Positions 57,305 to 64,000 of a stretch of 64,000 nt of DNA are shown piece after piece. The notes beneath the pieces are model-generated. The model was not told where the DNA came from, ran no database searches, and saw nothing but the letters and a program-made list of their open reading frames with translations. Position 1 is the first letter of the stretch, and every line of letters starts with the position of its first letter. This stretch comes from Pegoplata infirma (Eukaryota; Arthropoda; Insecta; Diptera; Anthomyiidae), in contig OY992540.1 in the NCBI GenBank assembly GCA_963921195.1, positions 62,504,844-62,568,843 on the forward strand, in the 5' to 3' direction. The translations under genes and the position numbers were made by a program.

Positions 57305-57688
57305 TAGGTTTTTCTAATTTTCAAAAACAGGGCTTAGGAAACGTGGTCAAATATTGGAAAAATGGTCAAATTTGTGGCGAGTTGCCTTGATTAAATATTT
57401 ATCGCACTAAAACGGTATGAACCACAATCTCAAAAATTTACATTTTTCACTCAAAAAATTATGTAGGTAAATTCCACTGAATATGTGATAAATATTTAAT
57501 CAAGGCAACTCGCCACAAATTTCACCATTTTTCCAATATTTGACCACGCCTCCTAAGCCCGGTTTTTGAAAAATTGAAGAATCTAAAACGCAATTTTCTA
57601 AGTTCCATATAGGGCTATCCATACAACCTATTCAGAAGTTTACGGTACACGTGTTTTTTTTTTGCTAGACATTTGGTGTGGAAAGCCT
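57305..57688. mobile_element. Foldback FB2, shortened relative of FB1
   Basis: 57305-57436 and 57486-57688 are inverted and match FB1 arms (GTGGCGAGTTGCCTTGATTA and complement; GGACATTTGGTGTGGAATGCC as AGACATTTGGTGTGGAAAGC). The left terminus is missing. A fragment of the TACACTCAAAATATTATGTA MITE replaces the centre. Confidence 0.85.
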
Positions 57689-58042
57689 TATATATAAGTT
57701 TGTCATTCCGTTTGTAACACCTCGAAATATTGGTCTAGGACCCCATAAAGCATATATATTCCGTCCGTCTGTCTGCTTACTTTTGAAAGCCTTAACGGAG
57801 GCTCCTGAAGTTTGGTGTATATTTTGGGCATTTACCTGGTCAGGTTGGTATTGCAATACAGCGAAATTGGTGCAGTGGTTCAAAGTCAAAGAGTAAAAGA
57901 CTGAATTTCGTAAAGGGTTTTTCGTGAATTTACGAGATAAAAACCAGGCTAACTTTCGAAAGAAAGTTGCTGAAGCTTAGCATATATATTTGTCGTTCCA
58001 CTGGGCTGGTTAGTGTTGAATTTCAGCCAAATCGGTCCAGTG

Positions 58043-58575
58043 CACAGTGCCACATTTGGCCAATCTAGCACGACAAAAATCAAAAAAAAAAGTTTCCCGA
58101 TTTTTATGATTTGTTTGTATATATTATAAAACATTCCTAATAACACGGAAATACTCAAATAAGAACTATAATTCTATTCGGTATTAAGATGTTGTTGCAT
58201 AAAGTTGCATCTTGAAAGTAGTGTTCATTATTCCGCATTATTTAAGTAGATTTTAAACTGCTGTAACTTTTTAACAAAATAAGATATTTATACGCTCTTT
58301 TTTGGTAATTTTAAAGGATATTTAAAGGCTTTAAGTCATATCTTTTCTTCTTTTTTTAAAATTTTTTTTCTATTTTTTATTAAATTTTTAACATAATAAA
58401 AATTTTTGAAAAGAAAGTCATATAAAATTAAATAGTGGGCGTGGCCGTTAACTGGCCTCCCAGATTTTTTATAATGTTGTTTTTGATGTCAAAACGAACA
58501 TTTATATCGAATTTCTAGTCAATATAAATAAAATTGGATTTTTGTCGTCCTAGATTAGCCAAATGTGGCACTGTG
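58043..58575. mobile_element. Transib-like non-autonomous element with 23-RSS-like ends
   Basis: Left end: CACAGTG (58043-58049), 23 bp, ACAAAAATC (58073-58081). Right end, complemented: CACAGTG (58569-58575), 23 bp (58546-58568), ACAAAAATC (58537-58545). The 39-bp ends differ at two positions (C/T and C/G). The flanks cagtg (58038-58042) and cagtg (58576-58580) form a 5-bp TSD, and removing the insert gives GGTCCAGTGGTTCAAAAG exactly as in DINE-1 copy E. Heptamer, nonamer-like block, 23-bp spacing and a 5-bp TSD are Transib/RAG features. 533 bp, no transposase frame. Confidence 0.88.
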
Positions 58576-58659
58576 CAGTGGTTCAAAAGTTATTAGCAAA
58601 ACCGTGAATTTCAGCTTAGTTTCACCTTAAATTCACGTATTGAAAACCCGTTAAACATG

Positions 58660-59024
58660 CCCTAGTAAAAATATTTTGCTAATTTTACTAAATAGATCTA
58701 ATTTGATCCATAAAATGGTTGTATCAAATAATATCTAATCGTATTACTTTAAATCAAAAAATATAAAAATTGATACAATTTGATCCTGAATTTTGTCAAA
58801 TTTAATTAGATCAAATTGATCTTATAATATCTATTTTTATATAATTTGATGAGCAAAACCAAAATACGAATCTAATCATATATGGAACAATATAACCATA
58901 TAAAGTGGATCAACCGTATCAAAGTGAGAGATAAAATTTCATATAAATTTATACGGGAATATGCTCCCGTCTTATAAGATTGTATCAAATTATATATGAT
59001 TATATCAAAAAATTTGTACTCGGG
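58660..59024. mobile_element. CCC...GGG MITE, family alpha, TSD tg
   Basis: CCCTAGTAAAAATATTTTGC at the left and TTTTTTGTACTCGGG at the right. The flanks are tg (58658-58659) and tg (59025-59026). The interior has TTTGATC and ATATAATT repeats. Confidence 0.88.
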
Positions 59025-59046
59025 TGTTAAAAATACATTGGTAAGT

Positions 59047-59401
59047 CCCTAGTAAAAAAGTTTTGATATAATAATATATAATTTGATACAATCATATTAA
59101 AATATATATGAGTTTTTATATGTTCAGATCTAATTATATGAAAGATTTAATATGGCTTCATTTTCTTATCTGAGGTTATACATAAATATATATGACTTCA
59201 TATAATTATATAGATCTACATTTATTTATATAAAATAAGATCAACTGGATTTATTTGGATGTGACCAAAATTCGGATCTAATTGTATCATTTTTTATATT
59301 TGTGTATCTAAAATAATACAATTAGATAATTATTTGATACAACTTGATACAGCCAATTTTGAGATCAAATTAGATCTTAAAAAGTTTTTTTTTTACTCGG
59401 G
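59047..59401. mobile_element. CCC...GGG MITE, family alpha, TSD gt
   Basis: CCCTAGTAAAAAAGTTTTGA at the left and TTTTTTTACTCGGG at the right. The flanks are gt (59045-59046) and gt (59402-59403). Its right arm matches the left arm of the preceding MITE (GATCTAATTTGATC), so the two lie in opposite orientation 22 bp apart. The empty site GGTAAGTCACAAAAAT is seen in DINE-1 copy F. Confidence 0.9.
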
Positions 59402-59699
59402 GTCACAAAAATATTTTACAACGTATTTTTGTCACTCAAAAATATTTTTAGACTAAAACAAAAATACACTCGAAAAAAAATTAACACTCAAAAAAAATTT
59501 TACACTCAAAAAAAAATTTGTAAATTATTTTTTTTCAAAAATTACTTTAAAAAAAAGTTTTTTTAGACAAAATAAAATATTTCTAATCAAAAATGTAATT
59601 TCTTCACGTTAGAAAATTTACTATCACTTAAAAAGGGCATTGTGGAGGGTATTCATAGATTCGGGCAAGTCGAATTTAACTTTTCAACTTTTTTTTGAT

Positions 59700-60840
59700 A
59701 AAATTTCAAACATACTTTCCTTTTTGACATCTTTAACACTTTTTAAATGATGAATAATGATTTTTGATAAACTCTACAAAGAGAGCTTCACTTTATCGGT
59801 TGCCCAAAGAAATCATACCTGAATTCTGTTGGTTTGGATGCGTTTTTTGACTAGTGATTCCTTTCCAAAAGCTGCTTTAAATTCAGCAAAAAATGTTCAA
59901 GGGTCTCTTCAGTCGGCAAACAAGAGTCCCTTACATTTTTCGAAAAAATTTCATGTCCGAATTTGTTTACCAGATTCGGCTAAAGCCTTTTAAATATATT
60001 TTTAAAACCAAATTTGTTGGTTACTAAGACCAGAATTTAAATTCTACACAGATAAAAATGAGTTGTTAGATCAAGCACGAAATACACCAGGTTGAGCATT
60101 ATTTTAATTAGAAGTCATCTAATGAGGAAAATTGTTGGATCAAGCACGAAAACTGTAGGTCAGTCATTGACTGTTCCTTGATTAAACCAATGCTTGATTT
60201 GAGTAATTTGTTAATTGATATTTTTCTGTTATTTTTGATTAAACCAATGCTTGTTTTGAGTGAGCGGTTAATCAATAATTTTGTATTATATTTGATTAAT
60301 CTAATGCTTGATCTGAGTGAATGGTTAATCATTATTTTACAGTTTTAGTGTTTTTTGTCAGTTTTTTCAATTCTGTTGTTTAAATTGTTTTTTTTTTTTT
60401 GCTTTATATTATTTTGTATTTTTTCGTCTTGTGTGTGTGCGTGCAAGTACTTTTCTATTCGACGACTAACGGAAACTAAAAAAAAACGCAACAGCGTTCA
60501 TCGCATTGTTACTCAATGCCTACTATGATGAGTTTTTTTGTTTTTATGATTTTTTTGTGAATTTTTCAGATTTGAGCAAGTGGTTAATTGATTCAAGTAA
60601 AATTTAATTGAATGTCAAATTTTAAGCTGAGCAAATATTTAATTGTTTTTTTCCACTGAATATTTTTTTCTGTGTACTTTAAACTTGTATGACTCTTACG
60701 AGAAAAAAGGAAAGAAAAATTGGACAAGTTAAATGTATCATGGTCCAAACCAGCAACATTTTCCGTTTCAAATAATCGGTTCAAGAACGCATCATATTAT
60801 CCTGCAATCGATTCTACTTAACATTCCAGAATCAATGATT
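59700..60840 (-). pseudogene. Coding-like relic split by a MITE
   Basis: On the minus strand 60840-60677 reads NRLFETENVAGLDHDTFNL and on, related to NQLFKTTNVAGL at 18.8 kb. 60000-59850 reads KFGHEIFSKNVRD then LPTEETL, related to 27.1-27.3 kb. Stops interrupt both. The MITE at 60045-60676 separates them. I do not know the family. These could be parts of one repeated gene now decayed. Confidence 0.35.
60045..60676. mobile_element. TACACAGA MITE, copy 2, with 57-bp tandem repeats
   Basis: TACACAGATAAAAATGA at the left and ATTTTTTTCTGTGTA at the right. 60176-60340 has three near-repeats of TTGATTAAACCAATGCTTGA plus GAGTGAATGGTTAATCA, about 57 bp each. The frame through them on the minus strand (INRSLKTSIGLIK) is a repeat translation. 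Confidence 0.75.
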
Positions 60841-60994
60841 TTTGTTTGAAATTGTGCCGAAAGCAATCATTTTTAAAGCAAATAGTTTTTTTGAAAAATA
60901 ATTTTACATAGAAAATATTGTATTGATTACCGCAGAATATATTCAAAAAATTTTAAACTGATTTAAATTCGTTATAAAAACAGTTTACTTCATA

Positions 60995-61168
60995 GCGTCG
61001 AACCTGAATCAAATTACGTCGCGTAAGGCGTAACGCCCAATAATTTTTCGTTTCTTATATTTAAATGTGAGGTACCTAAATCAAAGAGACGCAAAACTGT
61101 CAAATTTGATGTGTTTGCTTTTTTTTTTTTTACGTCTTGCGCGACGCAATTTCATTCTGGTTCGAGCC
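60995..61168. mobile_element. 175-bp MITE with TCGAACC...ACGTCGCG arms
   Basis: GTCGAACCTGAATCAAATTA and ACGTCGCGTAAGGCGTAA at the left pair with ACGTCTTGCGCGACGCAATT and CATTCTGGTTCGAG at the right. Arms are about 38 bp. The ends and TSD are not exact. Confidence 0.75.
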
Positions 61169-62242
61169 ATAGAAATGATTAATGGTAATTGCATGATTTT
61201 TTTGTCGATTACTATTAATTGGTGCGATTAATCCCGATTACGATTACGACTTTAATCGTTTTGCAAACTCCACTATGGGATACATTACTTGTTAGTGAAG
61301 ATCCTTGGGGTGGTTCATCGCACTTGAAATCGCAGATTTTAAGCAGACTTTCTGTAGAGCAAACACGGTTAAATATATTTTAAATATGATTTCACCAGTC
61401 GATTTGACATCAAAAATACAATTGCCGTTTTTTTAACTCTTATAAAAAGTTTCAAAAACCCACAGTAGGTGGCGGAAAATATGAAAGAAAAAGAAAAATG
61501 GCAGGCAAAGCTCCTTTCTATCACAATCGATTAACATAAAATTGTAGATCAAATGACCCACTAAACCTTACAACATCTAAAGTGGTGTAGAATGTAAAAC
61601 AGGTCAAAAGTTTAAATGAATTTAAAAGTTTTTACAGATATTTCAACAGCAATATTGTTTGCGTGTAAACTCACGTTTTCAAAACAAAACCTATTTCATA
61701 CACTCTCATACATATAGAATGCATTAGTTATTATTTTTAATTTCAATTTATTCTTTATCAACCTCTAATATTTCGCAATATTCCCAAAATTTAGATCAAG
61801 GTTCTAAACTACAAAGTAGCAGCATTTTATTTATATTTTAAATCTGCATAATCATCAATCACAATATTTGCGACATTGTGTATGGAAGTGCATAAAAAAA
61901 AATGCATTGTTTTATTTAGAATATTGTGTATTATATTTTTTATAATTTCTTTTTTTTTTTTTGCTAAAATATGGTTTAAACTAAAAATATTCAAATTTTG
62001 TATTATGAAACCCCCCAATGAATGGATGGATAGATGACATACACAATATTATTTTTAGTTGGAATTATCAGTGTAACCCAAAAAAAAATACAATCACACA
62101 CACATACCGACTCACACACACAAAAATATAATACAATACATCAATGCATCTTTTGTTGAATTTAGCACTAGTTTAACATCTGCCAATAAACAAAAAAAAT
62201 GAGTGGACGTAAAATCATGGTTTGATTATCTAAAATGAAATA
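61169..62242. other. Unclassified sequence, no gene seen
   Basis: CACA microsatellite at about 62095-62125. No coding frame and no repeat paired within the window. Confidence 0.5.
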
Positions 62243-63008
62243 CAATGAAAAACGAACAGATAAGTTAAATTCGACTTGGCCGAATATATTTATACCCTCC
62301 ACGATGCTCTTTTTAAGTGATAGTCAGAAAAAAAATTTACTAACATTTTTTTTTGGTGTAAATTTTTTTTAAGAGTAAGGTAAAACCAATCTGAAATTCA
62401 CGGGTTTTCCCATAATTTTTGAACTACTCAACAGATTTTGTTGAAATTTAATCTTAAAATTACTAGAAAAAGTCTCGCAATCCCATATTACCAATATATG
62501 ACAGTTTTCCTTATTTTTTAACAAAAAATTTTCGATCTAAATTTAAATTTTTTTTGTAATTTTACAATTTTTTTTGAAATTTAACAAATTTTCAAAAAAA
62601 AAAATACTAGTAAATTCACAAGATTTCCTTAAAAGTCTTATTGCACTAAAAAAGTTGTAAATTTACAATTTTATTGGTAAAAATCTTGTAAAATTACGAA
62701 AAAGCTCGTAATTTTTACTAGGAATTCTCATAAAATAGGAGGTAGCAAAAAATCTAAGTAAAAACAAGAAACCTCCTTGTAAGTTTTATCGCGTCAAAAA
62801 ATTTTTAAATTTACAATTTTATTGGTAAAAAGTTTGTAAAATTACAAAATTATTGGTAAAAAGCTTTTAAAATTACATGGAATTGTTGTCAAATTGGAGT
62901 TGCAAACTTTTCATGTCGTTGTACAAGGTTTTTTTTTATCTCAAGGTGTTACATACGGAATGACAAACTTATATATGTTTACCCTCTATCTCTAGAGCGT
63001 AGGGTATA
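62243..63008 (-). mobile_element. DINE-1-like element, copy J, with TACACTC-type MITE inside
   Basis: The ends TTCGACTTGGCCGAATATATTT and TATATATGTTTACCCTCTAT..GCGTAGGGTATA frame a core replaced at about 62461-62938 by a TGTAAAATTAC-type MITE relic (same text as 39130-39560). The GTCCGTCC tract is lost. Confidence 0.8.
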
Positions 63009-63789
63009 AAAATTACACAGTCAAAGCCCTAAATACATACAAATTGATTGTGATGCGAATTGTATTTTGGCAGTAATATTTTCAATTTTTATATGAAAAA
63101 AAAAATAAAATATACAATAATTCAAGGTAAACTCAAATTGTTTTTATGTGTGTTAAGTAAATAGACAATAGAGAGCAAAAACATTTATTTTTTGGGTAAA
63201 CCTTGATGTCAGCTTTTACAATGATTAAAATTTGGAAGGAATAATGGATTTTTTTCCACCAAAATAATTGAAAATTTTTTTTGTTATACGATCCTAATAA
63301 AGCCAATTTATAGAAGAAAAAAAACGAATCAAATTAATACATATAACTGAAAGAGAAGCTTAAAAATAGAAACGATAGCACAGACAATATGAAATAAATT
63401 TCGTATTTGGAAATATTAGTGTGAGTGTGTATATGAAAGATAGTTTCCTTCCTAAAGTTCGTTGTACCTTTTGAAACACTCAGCAAAGTTCATTTAAAAG
63501 CACTTCGATTTTTAACAAACAATAAATAAAAGTTTAGCCAAAAAATAAATTTAAGGCTACGTTCACACTACAAATACTTACCATGGTAAGTTGATATGAT
63601 TTTGTGATTTTTCTTTACGCTAGTACAATTTGAGATTATTTTTGTAAATTATTATGTGATTGTGTTCAATGAAAAATCGCATAGTGATTTTAAAATCACG
63701 CTAGTCTGTATACAGTATAAGTTTCACAATGATTTTCTCACCATAACCTGAAAAAATGTATTCAGTAATAACGTTTTCGTGCAGGTGCA
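63009..63789. other. Unclassified sequence with a 16-bp palindrome
   Basis: ACTTACCATGGTAAGT at about 63577-63592 is a perfect palindrome, preceded by GGCTACGTTCACACTAC, which resembles a transposon end. No matching end found before the window edge. Confidence 0.4.
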
Positions 63790-64000
63790 TTAAAGCGGCA
63801 TGTTTTATGGCAAAAAATGTCCGGAAACTTTTTTATTCTAATAGGCCTTTAGCTTATGTGGTACAAATTTTAGGCCAATTAAATTAACCTGGGTGCCACC
63901 GGCGATTAAATTTTTAAATTTTTGAAAATATAAAAAATAACATGTCTTGCGATTCATTATATTTAATATTTTTTTTTGCGGTGACCACGTATATCAAAAA
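63790..64000. repeat. CGATCAAAGTTTTGG-family copy, cut by the window end
   Basis: AAATGTCCGGAAACTTTTTT, TAGGCCTTTAGCTTATGTGG and CCACCGGCGATTAAATTTTT correspond to 51250-51370. Confidence 0.6.

Larger units (their letters stand above)
57689..59690 (+). mobile_element. DINE-1-like element, copy I, hit by four insertions
   Basis: TATATATAAGTTTGTCATTC starts directly at the FB2 end. The element then shows the shortened CCGTCCGTCTGTC tract, CATTTACCTGGTCAGGTTGG, the Transib-like element (58043-58575), GTTAAACATG, two CCC...GGG MITEs, CACTCAAAAAAAATTTTACA repeats and ATTCGGGCAAGTCGAAT. With FB2 this makes four foreign elements in about 2.4 kb. Confidence 0.9.

Overview
This window looks like a transposon-saturated, AT-rich stretch of a dipteran nuclear genome, most likely a higher (brachyceran, perhaps calyptrate) fly. 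The reason is the dominant dispersed repeat: many copies carry the DINE-1/INE-1 signature, i.e. a TATACCC...GGGTATA terminal inverted motif, an AAAGTATATATATTC box and a GTCCGTCCGTC tract. DINE-1 is a non-autonomous Helitron/Helentron family of flies. I recognise no intact host protein gene, rRNA or functional tRNA. Nearly all open reading frames are short, low in complexity, or read through repeats. The window is best read as intergenic or large-intron DNA.

Layout. 1-3.2 kb: repeat relics and a GATGAAAA minisatellite. 3.2-6.5 kb: an 8-bp-TSD hAT-like element holding a DINE-1 copy and a CCC...GGG MITE. 6.8-18.3 kb: TIR MITEs, a near-perfect 159-bp hairpin, a 1.08-kb foldback inside a DINE-1 copy, and Helitron relics. 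19.7-25.7 kb: a truncated Helitron, then a second DINE-like family split by a complete 4.06-kb Helitron (A|TC...CTAG|T). 27.4-30.8 kb: CCC...GGG elements and TCATCAA minisatellites. 32.2 kb: a clean 657-bp hAT MITE. 33.6-38.7 kb: a three-level nest, DINE-1 holding a 4.28-kb TIR element holding a 3.08-kb Helitron. The Helitron interrupts an otherwise continuous 174-codon reading frame. 39.1-47.9 kb: a 35-bp satellite, several DINE copies and palindromic elements. 47.9-49.9 kb: the least repetitive stretch. 49.9-57.1 kb: another dispersed family, foldbacks and a 2.03-kb hAT-like element inside a DINE copy. 57.3-59.7 kb: one DINE-1 copy hit by four other elements. 59.7-64 kb: coding-like relics, MITEs and a last DINE-1 copy.

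Most notable observations. (1) A 533-bp element at 58043-58575 has both ends built as CACAGTG, a 23-bp spacer and ACAAAAATC, i.e. two 23-RSS-like ends, with a 5-bp TSD. This is what a Transib (RAG-related) non-autonomous element should look like. (2) Six insertions share CCCNRNYARAAA termini and a 2-bp TSD of variable sequence, which I cannot place in a standard superfamily. (3) The Helitrons carry exact 146-bp tandem units plus a 16-bp palindromic minisatellite, and one insertion can be proved exact by the reading frame it splits. All boundaries were read by eye and can be off by a few bases in the older copies.
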